64,000 nt of DNA, from positions 7,824,616 through 7,888,615 of the forward strand of contig CM028333.1 in assembly GCA_016647705.1 (NCBI GenBank), given 5' to 3'. Position 1 is the stretch's first letter, and every line of letters starts with the position of its first letter. Shown here one piece after another: positions 28,849-41,577 of the stretch. The notes beneath the pieces were generated by a model, which was not told the DNA's origin, searched no databases, and saw only the letters and a list, made by a program, of their open reading frames with translations. Made by a program: the position numbers and the translations under genes. This DNA comes from Eucommia ulmoides. Lineage: Eukaryota; Streptophyta; Magnoliopsida; Garryales; Eucommiaceae.

Positions 28849-29359
28849 TGTTCGGATTTTATTCCCTATAAATCTAAATGTATAACACATTAATCAACAT
28901 GTCAAATCATCAAGAGTTCTAATATAGACGTAAATTACGTACTTGGATCCATTACGATCAATTGACTTCTGATACGGAATCTTGTGACAATCGATCACGA
29001 GAAGAATACGGATCGAGCAGGTACGTGATCTTCCTCAACCAAATCTCTGGAGTTCCTCAATGGAATTTGCGATTCACTTCCAGATGAAGAGAAGTAAGCC
29101 GTCAAGACGATTTGGTATATTGGGGACCATAACCTTAGTATTATATATTTATATAGCATGATTAAAGTTCTCATAATCCCCTAATCACCCTAACAATTTT
29201 CGATATCTACTCATTTAACCTACATTCTTCTGAGTAGTCTATGAGTTTATCCAAATTAATTATATCACTTAATTTTATCCCATTAAATTTAAATAGCAAA
29301 TATAATTGTATTAACAATATATTGTCCAAAATTAGATTAGGAAATAAAACTTCCTAACA
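28849..29359 (-). repeat. 3' LTR of copia #2
   Basis: On the minus strand this 511-bp LTR begins TGTTAGGAAGTTTTATTTCC and ends AAAATCCGAACA at 28849. It matches the copia #3 LTR (47157-47666) in content and length. The CCAAATAGGAGATTG tract just upstream on the minus strand is its polypurine tract. Confidence 0.85.
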
Positions 29360-29859
29360 ATCTCCTATTTGGGCTACATATTATTCTTGAAACAATTATA
29401 TCACAAAATTTCTTAGGCGCGCATCCGTATGCTAGTTATCCTTAGATTTCTCCTTAAATAATCGAGTCCATCTCATATACTAGCAATGAAATTACCGCAG
29501 CTTATATCACAATACAGCCGTGACCAAACCACGATAATCACCATACTAATATACTCAATGACATAGATCAAACGTGGATGAGTAACATAGAAATTACATG
29601 TAATGTAATCTTAGACATGTCTATTTCCAACTGGTCCAACTTTAGTCTTTAGTGAGATCAATACTTAATCTTTCTATCCTTATGTTAAACCACAATTAAA
29701 AAGAATACATTCAGAGTAAATAAAATTTAATCCATCAGCTTTATTCTGCAGAAATCAAATATACGTATCTAATAAAAAATATATTCAACAAACACAAACT
29801 CCCACTAAACCAACATTATATCAGATAAAACCACACCATACGAGCAGTGTGCTCATGAA

Positions 29860-32440
29860 ATACCTTAGGTGGAAAACCTTTAGTGAGCAGATCCGTAATC
29901 ATGGTGTTTGTTCCCATATATTCTATAGACAGTATCTTACTCTGAATTCTATCTTTAGCAATTAGAAACTTGATCAGAATTAGAATACCCAATGATCTCC
30001 AAATGATCTGTCTTTCGATAAGTGAGCATGTAATATTTTATTTTCTGTAAATACCTTATAACCCGTTTGGTTGGTTTCCAACAATCTATTCCAGGGTTAC
30101 TTAAGTATCCGCCAACATCCCAAATATGAACATTAAATCTGGACACGTACATACTTGAGTGTACATAAGACTTTATTTTGCCGATGTGTAAGGAATCTTA
30201 TATATCTATTTCTTTTCTAATCTCATTCTTGGGGCATTGAGTGAGATTAGACTTGTATTCTTTAGCGATCGGTGTATCTCTTGGTTTACTGTATTTCATG
30301 CCGAATTTATTCAGAACCTTATCGACATAGCTCTTTTGTGACAACCCAAGGACACATCGAGAACAATTTCTCAGTATCTGGATACCTAATACAAAAGAGG
30401 TGTCACCAAGATCTTTCATCCCAAATTTCTTCGTTAGAAATTTCTTGGCTTCGTGCAATAAGCCTATATCGATGTTAGTGAGCAGAATATCATTGACATA
30501 TAATACCAGGAATATATATTTACTCCTACTGAACTTATGATATACACAGTCATCAACGACATTCACCTCAAAATTGTACGAAGTGATAACTTGATGAAAC
30601 TTGTGATACCATTGATGGGAAGCCTGTTTGAGACCATAGATGTATTTCTTCAATTTACAGACCATAGACTTTGGATCTTCCGATACAAAAATTTTTGGTT
30701 GTACCATATAGATTGTCTCATCAATGTCTCCATTGAGAAACGCAGTCTTGACATCCATCAGATGTAGCTCTAGATCAAAATGAGACACTAGTGTTATTAT
30801 AATTCTAAAAGAGTCTTTCGAAGATACCGGAGATAAAGTCTCTTTATAGTCTATGCCTTCCTTTTGAGTAAAGCCTTTAGCGATTAAACGAGATTTATAT
30901 CTCTCGATGTTACCCTTCGAATCCCTCTTGGTTTTAAATATCTATTTACAGCCAATGGGCTTCGCACCTTCAGGTAACTCGACGAGATCCCAAACGTCAT
31001 TGTCTTTCATAGACTTCAACTCATCCTTCATGGTATCAATCCATTTTTGAGAGTTAGAACTGCGCATGACTTGATAGAAGTTGGTTGGGTCATCCTCTGT
31101 TAAACCAACGCCATCCTCATGTTCTTGGAGAAAGACAATATATCCATCTGAAATCTCACTTCTCCTCTCCCTAGTGGATCTCCTCAATGACACTTCTTGA
31201 GGTTATTGAGTTTGTTCTATAGGTTGTGTTTGAGGAAGAATTTTATTGTTGTCTTGATCTGGAACAATGTTAAGAATAGGAGCCTGAGCCTAAACATTGT
31301 TATCCAGAGCCAGAACAGTGTCATGAACAACGATAGGTATAGAGACCTCATCACCATCAATAACATGTTCCATTCGAAAAAAAACTATGTATTGAACAAC
31401 AATAGGTACAAAGACCTAATTATCTTCAATAGTAAATTCTTCTTCAAAGACAACATTTTTTCTCATTCCCTCTCAAACTCAACACCTTCAAGGAATCTTG
31501 CATTTCTGGTTTCAAGGAAAGATCTTGATGTGGGATCGTAACACTTAAATCCTCTTGATCATTCAATGTGCCCAACAAAGCAGTAACTAACTATTCTTGA
31601 GTTTAGTTTTCATTTATTTGTCCTGCAAGGCCTTGCCTCAGCTGGACAACCCTAAACGTGTAAATCCTTATACTAGGCTTTACGTCTAACCACAGTTCAT
31701 AAGGGGTTTTAGCTACCTCTTTACTTAGTACCTTGTTCAGGATATATGCTGCAATCTTAAGTGCTTATCCCTAGAGTGATTCTGGTAAAGAATGAATGAA
31801 TTATCATTCTTCTTACCACATTCTTAAGCGTTCGGTTTCGTCTCTTAGCAACACGGTTCATGCCAAGTTTGTTCGGCATGGTATACTGTGACGCGATTCC
31901 GTATTTCTCTAGGAATTTAGCAAAGGGTCTTGGACGTTGTTTTCCTGATCCGTCAAATCTCCCGTACTCACCACCACGGTCTAATTTGACAGCCTTAATT
32001 TTCTTTCTAAGTTGAAGTTCAACTTCAACTTTGAAAGACTTAAGTACGTCCAAGGATTGAGACTTCTTATGAATTAAATATAGGCACACATAATGAAAGT
32101 AGTCGTCTATGAATATAATAAAATAATGTTGTCCATTCTAAAATGCCACAGGGAAAGGTCTGTAGTACATATTAGTTCTAAGACACCGAAGCTCCTATTG
32201 GCACCCAATTTCCTTCTGCTTGTCTGTTTTTCCTTTACTCATTCAATACAAACTTTGAAATTTGTTAAATCAAAGGGATCAAGAATTCTATTAAAAACAA
32301 ACATCTCTATTTTCTGTTTAGAGAGATTTTCTAGACGTCTGTGCCAAAGTATGACATAATTTTCATTAGGTAATTTGTATTTTATACCACAATTAGTTAT
32401 CTGCAAGGTTTGAATTTGTGAAGTAATAGTATCCAACATC
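29860..32440 (-). pseudogene. Copia pol remnant (copia #2)
   Basis: Integrase: SQSLDVLKSFKVEVELQLRK and VKLDRGGEYGRFDGSGKQ (about 32060-31950). RT: WIDTMKDELKSMKDNDVWDL (31045), MDVKTAFLNGDIDETIYMV (about 30760), and a YVND box at about 30497-30486 in place of YVDD. The RT stretch 30788-30198 stays open for 196 codons, the best-preserved in the three copia copies. RNase H and the LLTKGFPPKVFHEHTARMV end lie at 30160-29850. Stops and frameshifts separate the pieces. Confidence 0.9.
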
Positions 32441-32829
32441 TATAGATTATCAATTAAATAATTAGTTGCAATAATATTTGAATATTAAAAAAAACTGAGG
32501 TTATTATTTCCAAATAAATAAGAAAAATCAAATTTATCCAAAGTAGAAATAGAAACCAAATACTGTCTAAATAACGGTATTACATATGTCTTTTTCCAAT
32601 CCAAAATAAGTAATCAGTCTTTAAGGAAAATCTAAAAGCCCCTATTGCCTCAATAACTGTTTTTCCATTACCCACACACATACATCTTTAAGCATCAATT
32701 GGCTTTTGGCTCTACAGGCAACCCTACATAGACACACTTATATGAGTAGTAGCTCCAGAAACTATCCACTAAGTGTAACTATATACCGAAGCTAAATTAA
32801 CCTCAGAATAAATCAGAGTAAGAAGCATA

Positions 32830-33600
32830 CTCTTTTTTACACACCATGCGGCGTACTTGGAACACTGCATTTTTTGTATGTACAACTTTCTTGCAGAAGA
32901 AACAAGTAAAATCCTGATCTTGATTCTTTTTCAATTTGGACTGTTGTGTTCCAATTGCAGCTTCCTAACCTTTATCTCTGTCATTTCTTACCCTTAGAGG
33001 TAGTGGCTAAGTGAGCACTTTCTATCCTCTCTCGCTTAATTCTTTTCTTTTTGCACACAGTCAGATATAAGATAATTAGGAGTTCATTTATCCTTTCAAA
33101 TATTATAACTCACCGTAAACTGACTATATAGTGCAAGAAGAGAAATGAGTACTAAATGCACAAGTTAGTCCTTAGACAACTCTAACTTTAGTGCTTCTAG
33201 TTCCGAATTGACATTGGATATTTTCATAATGTACTCCCTTACGTTCCCTTTTTCTTTTATGCTTTATCGAGATAAGATTAGCTAAAAGCGTAATTGTCTC
33301 TGCCTTTTCATTATTTACAAAACGTTTTTCTATTTCCTTAGGGAACGTCTCAATAGTTACCTTATCGGATATACCACCCCTAAATGTTTCCGGAACGCTG
33401 CGTTGGATCATCATAAGATTTATGCGATTAGAACGGTCCTACCTCTCATATTCCTTTTTAGCCTCAAGGGAATTTTTTTCAGTGAGAGATAAAAGTTGTT
33501 CTTTCCTTAGCGCAAAGTTAAAATCCACATAGCTGAGAACAATTGAAATGTTCTCTCTCTAATCCTTAAAGTTCATGTCGTTAAGCACTGGAATGAAATT
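32830..33600 (-). pseudogene. Copia gag remnant (copia #2)
   Basis: On the minus strand the pieces include RSVPETFRGGISDKVTIETF (about 33410) and FPKEIEKRFVNNEKAETITL, followed by LLANLISIKHKRKRERKG. They match copia #1 and #3 gag in order. A degraded zinc-knuckle segment lies near 32870-32930. Frameshifts disrupt the frame. Confidence 0.8.
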
Positions 33601-33994
33601 TATATTGACAGTAATAGTAGTAGTAACAAAACAGAAAACAAAATAAACAAACACACATACAAGAATGTCATAAAATAATAAAATAAGACATGAATAATTA
33701 ATCCAATTTTGGGGACCTATATCAAGATACTTAGCATAACATTAATTCATAGTCTTTAGACAGAGGAATTGACTGTAATTGATACTCTCAAAGTTGATAA
33801 TAGGTCATGTAAAACAATAAGCCTTTTTTTGGACCGACTTATTATTCACATGGAAACTTGATAATTATCACACATTTATTCCTGCAAGTATGTTTATTAT
33901 TTGGCCAAACAATAACCTTCCTCTACGCCGATTATTGATTGTATAGATAATAACTATATTAATCTCAAAGTCTATTATTTAGTTAAACGATAAT

Positions 33995-35333
33995 TGATGA
34001 GTGATTTATATATCAACAACTCAAGTATTTTTAGGTTCAAATATTTATGTGTTTTCATGCATTTTTGTTAGTTTAATATATTTTTATGTTGTTTTATAGG
34101 TTTATGAATAAATTTGTAAAAAGATGCAAAATCGGTTCAGATGCAGTAACTTCAAGGCAATTTTTGACCCCTATTCAATCTGATTTTGAAAACTCTCAAA
34201 ACATGGAAGTTGTAGATTTACATCTTACATTTCCAAATATTTTAGAATCACTTCAATCTAAATTCACACGAGATAGATACGGCAAAAAGAAGAACTTGGT
34301 GAGAATCGCTGCAGTGAACTTTTCCATCGGTGCAACGGTAATCCGGCAGTAAGTGTCTGCCTTCCTATCACTGTAGCGACCTGACACCAGTTGACATTAA
34401 TATTTTGAGATATTTTGTATTCCCACTCCAGCCAATAACGTTTTTGGGAGCTCAAGATCAGAACCAAGAGGAGGAGAACACATTTGGAGAAGAGGGAACA
34501 AGATCGGAGCGAATTTTACAGACGTGGAACCATCCATTCTTCAGATAACGGCTATTCTCCCTTGTTTCTCTATTTTATTCTAAGTTCTTGTTGGTTGATT
34601 TATCATGTATATATTTTTAGTTGAATATTTAGTTATGTCCATGAGCTAAACATATATTATCTAGGGATTGATGTATATCCCGTATATGTTGTTTGATTAA
34701 ATTGTTGTTTCGTTATCGGTTGTTCATCCCTATTCAATTGTGTTTACCGTTCTTTTACTTCAATTATATGCTTGTTATGATATTTTGGTTGATTTGAGAA
34801 TACGAGATTTGACACTTGGTAGAGGTAACCTAGGATTCGGACTAGGGTTTAAACACAACGCAACGTTCTAATATTTCGGGAGATTATTAGAAAGTGTGCA
34901 ATCCGTGAGGTTGGGGCAAGATTCATGTAATCGTTTAGACGCTAGATAGGGATATCGGTGTTGACAAGAATTGAATATTCATTCACTTTACACTCGGGAT
35001 AGGTAGTGAGTGAGTTTTAGAAACTTAGATTGTCGAATAGATTGGTGACCGTTAATGTAAACTAGATTAAATCAAACACGTTTAAGTGAATGAAGTTAAT
35101 CCCTAGATAATTTATTCCCATAAATGTTATTCTTAATATTTTAGTTTAATTTTATATTTCTATAATAAAAACCCCAAAATTGGATCGCTTAGATAAAGTT
35201 AGGTTACGACAATTGTGATACTTAACAACAATTTAAACCAATCCATGTGATTACGACAAGCCTACGCTTTCTATACTATTAAAATTTGACCCGTACACTT
35301 ACGGTAACGTAGTGACGAATAATTCCTCTACCA
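33995..35333 (+). repeat. 5' LTR of the Athila/Tat-type element
   Basis: This 1339-bp LTR begins TGATGAGTGATTTATATATC and ends CCTCTACCA. The matching 3' LTR starts TGATGAGTAATTTATTTATC at 40529. In the part compared by eye (CGTTTTTGGGAGCTCAAGATC and onward) the two differ at roughly one base in twelve, indicating an old insertion. Short frames at 34086 and 34264 are not genes. Confidence 0.85.
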
Positions 35334-35339
35334 AGTTTT

Positions 35340-35361
35340 TGGTGCCATTGTCGGGGATTGG
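35340..35361 (+). other. Primer-binding site, tRNA-Asp type
   Basis: TGGTGCCATTGTCGGGGATTGG is a close match to TGGCGCCGTTGCCGGGGAT, the complement of the 3' end of plant tRNA-Asp, used by Athila/Tat-type elements. The differences are C-to-T and G-to-A. Confidence 0.8.
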
Positions 35362-35472
35362 TTTTTAGATTGTTGTTGATATTGTGAAAAAATAACTTGA
35401 TTTTAATTTAGGCATATATTTTATTTTTAATTTTTGTTTTTAGTTTTGTTTGATTTGCAAGGTACTTGAAGA

Positions 35473-36477
35473 TGTATCATCAACAAGTGCTATTGTGATT
35501 TTCTCAACGAGATTCTGATCCATTTTATTGTGTTTGGGATAGATATAAGGAGTTGCTCATTCGGTTCTCAAATCATGGTTTCCCGAGGGAGTGTCAATTA
35601 CTGAACTTCCTCGATGGGTTACAAGCTGCAACAAAAACTTGGGTGGAAAGAAGAAATGGTACCACCTCATTTGACCAACTAACTGTGAACGAAGCCTATT
35701 GGTTGTTGGAAGACATGGCGGAGTTTAAATGTCAGAGTTGGAATTATTCAACAAGCTACCAAAGTTTGGGGGATAGTTCCAACATTTCGGCGCCATAGAT
35801 TGACACCCCGGACCAATATGTGGAGTATTCCCCACCCTGGAAGAGATGTTTGCTGAATTTATGAGGAAGACTCAAGCTTTTTGGAGGGAAACAAATGACC
35901 GTCTCAATGAGAATGAGGATCGTCTTGATAATATGGAGACGACCTACACTGAAATTGATGTGATTTTAAAGTCTCTTGAGACACAAATTAGTCAGCTTAT
36001 TTGCTTTATTGAAGCCGAGTCAGAAGTGGTGGCACTGAGAGACACACAAGTCACATCCATATATGAAATCCACCAGGAGAAACTGGATACGAGCGGGAGA
36101 AACTTGGGTGCGTTCAATGACGATTATTCTAATAGGAGAAAACTCAAGTGTGAATTAGCGATAAAGAATCACATGTTGACAATTGTGATTCTTTACCATT
36201 TGAGATCCAAATTTTGATGTCACCCCCAATCCAAGACGACCACATCTATGATGATTCGATGTGGCTCATCTGTCCTTCCCTACTTTCAACTTCATTTATT
36301 CATGCCAACCAAGCACAAAATTTGGAGCCGAGTCAGGTTGGGAATACGAGCCGATTATTTCCACATTTCACCAAGCTTGAGGGTGTTCTGAATCAAGACC
36401 CGTATGTTGTGTTATATGACACATACTATGGGTGGAAGCCACTATTTGACAAGCTCTTCTCCGTGTCAAGCCAATGA
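35473..36477 (+). pseudogene. Gag remnant of the Athila/Tat-type element
   Basis: The segment DRYKELLIRFSNHGFP, LLNFLDGLQAATKTWVERRN and VNEAYWLLEDMAE (35540-35730) matches the retrotransposon gag domain (usual form: W-RFK-LL...GL...EA--LLE-MA). A stop lies near 35500, and another closes the frame at 35796. A second open stretch (35846-36217) is predicted coiled-coil-like and glutamate-rich (ENEDRLDNMETTYTEID). A third (36214-36477) has no recognised domain. Confidence 0.7.
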
Positions 36478-36507
36478 CATTAAATCAAGCGCTTCTTGGG
36501 AGGCAAC

Positions 36508-36805
36508 TGTAAGACCTAAATCGTAGAACGTACGTCATAAATAATTGCATTTTAGAGTATTGAAAAATTTCAAGGTAAAAATTTTATTGATTAAAACTCA
36601 AATCAAAAGTTGGGGGTTAAATTGCAAATTTAAAAACATTATTCTCAACTTGGGATGCGAATTGCCAATTAAAATCTAAAATTGAAAATGTTAGGGATCA
36701 AATTATAATTTTAGAAACTCATAAATGTTGAATTGAACTCAAAGAGAAGACTTTAAGAAATTAGAGGGAGAAAAGAGTAATTTAACAAAAGTTTTTTTTT
36801 TTTTT

Positions 36806-36875
<70 letters not shown>

Positions 36876-37879
36876 GTTTGTGTGTAATTTCTCTGATAAT
36901 TTTGGTGGGTGTGTGCATGCATGTGGGTATGGGTGTGTATCTCGTTGGTTGGACGGTGGGTTAGGTGTGGGTGGCTCGTCTGTGGAAATCATCAGTGTGT
37001 GTTGGGGGGGGTGTTGCTGACGGTTGTGCGATGCGTGTGTGTGTACTGCTCTGTTTAGCCGGTATGGGTGGGTGACCGTGAGTGTATGTGTGTATGTATG
37101 TGTTCTATTCCATTTCATTGTCGTAAGTAGGTGTCCTCTGATATTTAGTGTGTGCATGTGTTATAGTTAGTCAAGTGAGATCAATTCTATTTCATTGGTT
37201 GGTTCATCATTAATTTTTTTTTTTTGTGTGTGTGTGCGTTCTAGCGTGTGTGTGAGCTTGGTGGTTTCGTAGGTAGGAGTGTTCAGTTGTGGGGTGGTCG
37301 GGGGTAGTTGTTGATTGGTGGTGTGGGGTGTGAAGTATCGGTGGTGGGCATAGTCGAGGCGTGGGAGGCCACTGGTGGTCGCCGATAATCGAGAGAGAAG
37401 GGGGCGCTGGTGGACGGGAGCTGAACCAGAAAAGAAAAAGAAAAAAAAGGGAAAAAGAAGGAGAAAAGAGAGAAATTACACAAATAACCCCAACAAAATT
37501 TAAAATCCATCTCCCAACCCGTGAACGATTCGAAATGGGTAACATTTTTCGTTAAATTTATTGTAGTTATTAAATTAAATTCTAGCATCAAAATTTTGTA
37601 ACCGTAATAATAAATTTGGGACCATTCGTAGTACCAAATTTTATGCAGTAATTTTTAACGAAATAAAAATTAACTGAAATAATAATTTTCATAAATAAAA
37701 TGTGGAAAATGGAAAATTTCGGAACTTAGGGTCTTCATTGCACGATTTGATTATTTTGCATAAAATATTAATTTAGGCTCTATCATTACTAGGTTCGTAG
37801 ACGCCAACACCCTGGTAAGCTTTGGACGGTGTCTTTTTTGTAGCACAAGAAATGAGGTGAGTGTACTGTCTTCTTGTAA

Positions 37880-37913
<34 letters not shown>

Positions 37914-38893
37914 GATGGAAAATTGTTGTATTTAAATTAAATACTTTTAAAAATTATGTAGATCAAGCAGGCTTTGGATGAGTTGTGAGGTTTTTAGATG
38001 AAAGTGAAAAACATGATTTTTGAATTAAATCGGTTTTGGAAATGAAGGTTGAGATTTGTGATTTGACGATGTGGATTGACGATATTGATTAGACGATTGT
38101 TATAGATTTGTGGGTTGATGATAATGTGGTTTGATGATGATGTTATGGATTTCTCTTTGTAAGGGGCGTGGTTTATATTCTCCCAAAAAGGGGTGTTGAT
38201 TTTTGATGATATGGTGTGAAAATGTATTTATTCTCGTAAGGGATGTTGATTTTTAATTATATTGATGATTTTGACGATGCCATAGTTGTTCTCCCCGAAA
38301 GGGGTGTGGATTATATTTCTCCCCGTAAGGAGTGTAGATTTTTCCCATGGGATGTGGATGTTTCCCATGGGATGGTGATTGGTATTATTTTTACTGGATG
38401 AGTTTGAATGGAACTTATATATATTGATTTACTTTCACTGTTTATATTATGGAGATTTTTATTAGAAATGTGATGTTTGTGCACTTATGCTTGATCCATA
38501 TTTAAATGTTGTATTATTTAGAATGTATTATTACTTAAAAAAATATTTTTTTATTAAGACGGCAGTACACTCGCAGGTGAAACAGTTATGAGTCGGTCTC
38601 CTACTGGCACTAGGCAGAGTCCGGTGATGCTGTAGTGAGGGAGTAGTTTGGAGCAGCTGTTGAAAGCGAACGTATGAGGGGTTCTTAGTTGTTTTATCCT
38701 TATTGTTATTATAAGTTTGTAGGGACGAGTATGTCCCCAAATGAAATTATGTATGTATATACATGTCGGCGTTAGTGGTTGCGTATTTAAAATGTATTTA
38801 TTCTCATATTTTAGATTTGGTTGGCGTTCAGGTGATATCGTGTCAACGTCACGCCGGCCCCAGGATGATGAGTGTCCGGGGTGGGGTGTGACA
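36508..38893 (+). mobile_element. Chromovirus-family solo LTR nested in the Athila/Tat element
   Basis: The block starts TGTAAGACCTAAATCG and ends GGGGTGGGGTGTGACA. Flanks are GCAAC (36503-36507) and ACAAC (38894-38898), a 5-bp TSD with one change. Removing it restores the typical GGGAGGCAACCCAAG motif of Athila-like elements. It carries (CA)n/(TA)n at 36808-36875, a GT-rich zone (36890-37330) and degenerate repeats of CTCCC..AAAGGGGTGT (38170-38360). It has no gag or pol. Frames in it (36804-37591, 38531-39042) are compositional. Confidence 0.85.
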
Positions 38894-40528
38894 ACAACCC
38901 AAGTTTTCAAATAAATCAATCCATCACCGCTGACTACACTTGGAGACAAGATTGTCTTGCCTCCCAAGTATGTATTTAAAAACCCCTTCGTCCCTATGCT
39001 ATATGTCAATTGTTGAGTTTGATGTTGGGTCACTGTGGACACTAACCAGTCTAAGTTTGGGGAGATGTTGATGTTTTGTATATTTTTATTGTTTAATGAC
39101 TTTTTGTTGGTTAAGTAGTTTAAGTTAAATTGCTGTTAATTTCATGCATGTTTAGTTGTTAAATGTTGTGTTGTTTAATTTCATGCATGTTTGTTTAGTA
39201 TTAGTATAAGTGTGTTTATATTTGTAGTTGTTGTTTTTGTGTGTTGAGTTTTGTAGTTCTTCTGGGCCATTACCCGATGATGATATTATTCCCGAGTTGT
39301 TTTTCGAGATCAAGGGTAATGCCCATTCATGTGTGTTCTGTGTGTTTGACATCTCATTTTGGTAAAAGTCATTGTGGATCCTAATTTGCACGATCACGTA
39401 GACTCAATGTACTACCTATCCAATTGATTTGACTCCAATTATCCAGTAGCCAAGTTCATGATAATTTAAGGGATTCTAAAATCTGATTAGAAAAAACTCG
39501 AGGCAAAATCCTAGGAGAAGTAGTTAAGGAGATATGATTTAGGCATTCATTTTGATTGCTCGAGCCATTGAAGCCTTCTATGCAATATGTTTTATCTCTC
39601 ATTACCCTGTCGAAGCCGTTTATCCATTTCAATTCTGAACACGTATCAAATAACCTAACTAATTAAAATATTTCCAAACTACTGTCACTAAACCTAAGGC
39701 ACGATTTGAGTTGGAATCAAGTTAGCATTTGTTTATGCTACTTGAAGTGAACGGTTGGGTTTTGGGCGAACTTTTGATTGATTCGGTATTCGAGTACTCA
39801 CTTGTCATTTTTCTATCAAATTTTCACACCTGTGAAATTGTGCAAATCAATTAAGTTTGGGGGTGTGGTTAGTAAAAAAAAGTGTAAATATGGTTTTATT
39901 TTTGTTTGTTTAGACAAGTGAGTACTACGTTTTAAAAGTAAGTTCAGGGTCGTTTTGGATTTGTCTTTGTCGGTATGAGTGTGATTGAGAGCCAAGCGTC
40001 GTGCCTTGTGTATTGTTGAGTTAATGACATTTACCTGTTTTATATTCCCGATATATCCTTGGCTAGTTGATAAAAACCGAACCAAGTTCTTTTAATCTTT
40101 TTGAATTTCTAAGCCTACATTAATGGAGAGTGGAACCCAGTCTGGCATAAGGAAATCCTGTACCTTATTAGTATTAAGTCATGAATTTTGTTGGTAGATA
40201 ATCCAATTAGGTCTTTGGATAGTTGTATAATTAGAGTTTCCACATATACACTTGAATAGGATCTAGAATTGCGTTTACCCCTATTGAATGTTGAAATTCT
40301 AGAACACCATATGGTGCGATTTTATTCTGGAACTTGATATGATTGGGGGCCTTTGAGGGAAAACTTTTTGGTCGATTAATTGAAATTCAAAACTCATACG
40401 TTGTTGTTTTTAAGTTGTTTGAGTCTTCCATCTTTAGTATTTGTATTCTTAAATTTGTTGTGGTAGTTTGTTTTCTTATTTGTTTGCTTTTGCTTGAGGA
40501 CAAACAAACGCTTGAGTTTGGGGGTATT
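38894..40528 (+). mobile_element. 3' internal non-coding region and polypurine tract
   Basis: The region is non-coding, matches 1-841 at several places (TTAAGTTTGGGGGTGTGG near 39851, GAGTGGAACCCAGTC near 40127), and ends with GCTTGAGGACAAACAAACG, then GAGTTTGGGGGTATT as the purine tract. The frames at 39816 and 40343 do not resemble any protein. Confidence 0.7.
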
Positions 40529-41202
40529 TGATGAGTAATTTATTTATCAACAAATCAAGTATTTTTAAGTTCAAATATTTGTCTATTTTCATACATTTTT
40601 GTTAGTTTAATATGTTTTTGTGTTGTTTTATAGGTTTATAAATAAATGGGTGAAAAGATGTAAAATTGGTTCAAGTGCAGTAATATCAATGCCATTTTTT
40701 AACACGATTCAATCCGATTTTGAAAAATCTCAAACATGGAAGTTGTAGATCTACATCTTAGTTTTCCATAGATTTTTGAATTACCTTAATCAGAGTTCAG
40801 ACGAGAAAGATACAGCCCAAATAAGAACCTGGTATCGACACTACCTTGAGCATCGCTGTAGCGGTGATCCGATAGTAAGTTTCTACCTTCCCATCACTGC
40901 AGTGACTCGACACTAGCTGACATTGATATTTTGAGATATTTTGCATTCCCAGTCATTCCCACTCCAACCAATAACGTTTTTGGGAGCTCAAGATCAGAAC
41001 CAAGAGGAGGAGAATACATTTGGAGAAAAGGGAACAAGATCAGAGCGGATTTTACGGACATGGAACCATCTTTCCTTCAGATAACGGTTATTCTCCTTTG
41101 TTTCTCTCTTTCATTCTAAGCTCTTGTTGGTTAATTGATCATGTATATATTGTTTTTAGTTGAATATTTGGTTATGGCCATGAGCTAAATATATATTATT
41201 TC
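40529..41202 (+). repeat. 3' LTR of the Athila/Tat element, truncated
   Basis: The first 670 bp or so of the LTR are present (TGATGAGTAATTTATTTATC to GAGCTAAATATATATTATT). The second half is missing where the Helitron-like segment begins. Confidence 0.85.
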
Positions 41203-41409
41203 AGTATCTTTGTTCCTTCATTTTAATTTAATTCAAGTTATTGTCTTAAGTTCATGCTAAACATGACAATCATCGTATTTTTTTCCCAATTATTTTTGTG
41301 AGTCTTTACAACTAATGTAATATATTGATTATTTGTTAGTGATGTGTCCATTTCAAAATAAGATTGTTTTTTTTTTTTTTTAGTTCGTGCCTTCAGGCAC
41401 AAGTAATTC

Positions 41410-41414
<5 letters not shown>
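41203..41414 (+). mobile_element. Helitron-type 3' end
   Basis: A perfect hairpin GTGCC-TTCA-GGCAC (41387-41400) is followed ten bases later by CTAA (41411-41414) and then T. This is the standard Helitron 3' terminus: hairpin about 10-12 nt before CTRR, insertion before T. The 5' TC end is not identified with certainty (TCAGTATC at 41201 is a candidate). The (TA)n run at 41415-41454 flanks it. Confidence 0.7.
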
Positions 41415-41457
<43 letters not shown>

Positions 41458-41577
41458 GAGGGAGGAGGCTAATAATTATGAAATTACATAATGTTTTTTT
41501 TTTTTTTTCCAGAAAGTTGGAAGATAGAGTTTAAACTTAAAATTGGTCTCAAGTATAATAATTTTTTTTATTGCAAA
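41415..41577. other. (TA)n run and unassigned spacer
   Basis: The (TA)n occupies 41415-41454. The remaining 120 bp contain a poly-T run (41493-41508) and nothing I recognise. Confidence 0.6.

Larger units (their letters stand above)
28849..33994 (-). mobile_element. Ty1/copia retrotransposon #2, 5'-truncated
   Basis: Read on the minus strand, the element has the leader repeats (33994 to about 33700), gag (33600-32830), integrase (32440-31700), RT and RNase H (31550-29870), a purine tract and the 3' LTR. The 5' LTR and first part of the leader are missing exactly where the Athila/Tat-type element starts at 33995. It is closely related to copia #3 (plus strand, 41578-47666); the two form a large inverted pair. 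Confidence 0.9.
33995..41202 (+). mobile_element. Non-autonomous Athila/Tat-type Ty3/gypsy element
   Basis: The 5' LTR is 33995-35333, a tRNA-Asp-type primer-binding site is at 35340, a gag remnant follows, then a 3' non-coding region with a purine tract and a truncated 3' LTR (40529-41202). No protease, RT, RNase H or integrase is visible; without the nested solo LTR (36508-38893) the internal region is only about 2.8 kb. The element sits where copia #2 is broken. Confidence 0.85.

Noticed and set aside
36804-37591. Coding frames on the minus strand rich in His/Thr/Pro
   Set aside because: They are produced by (CA)n and GT-rich LTR sequence of the nested solo LTR and match no family.
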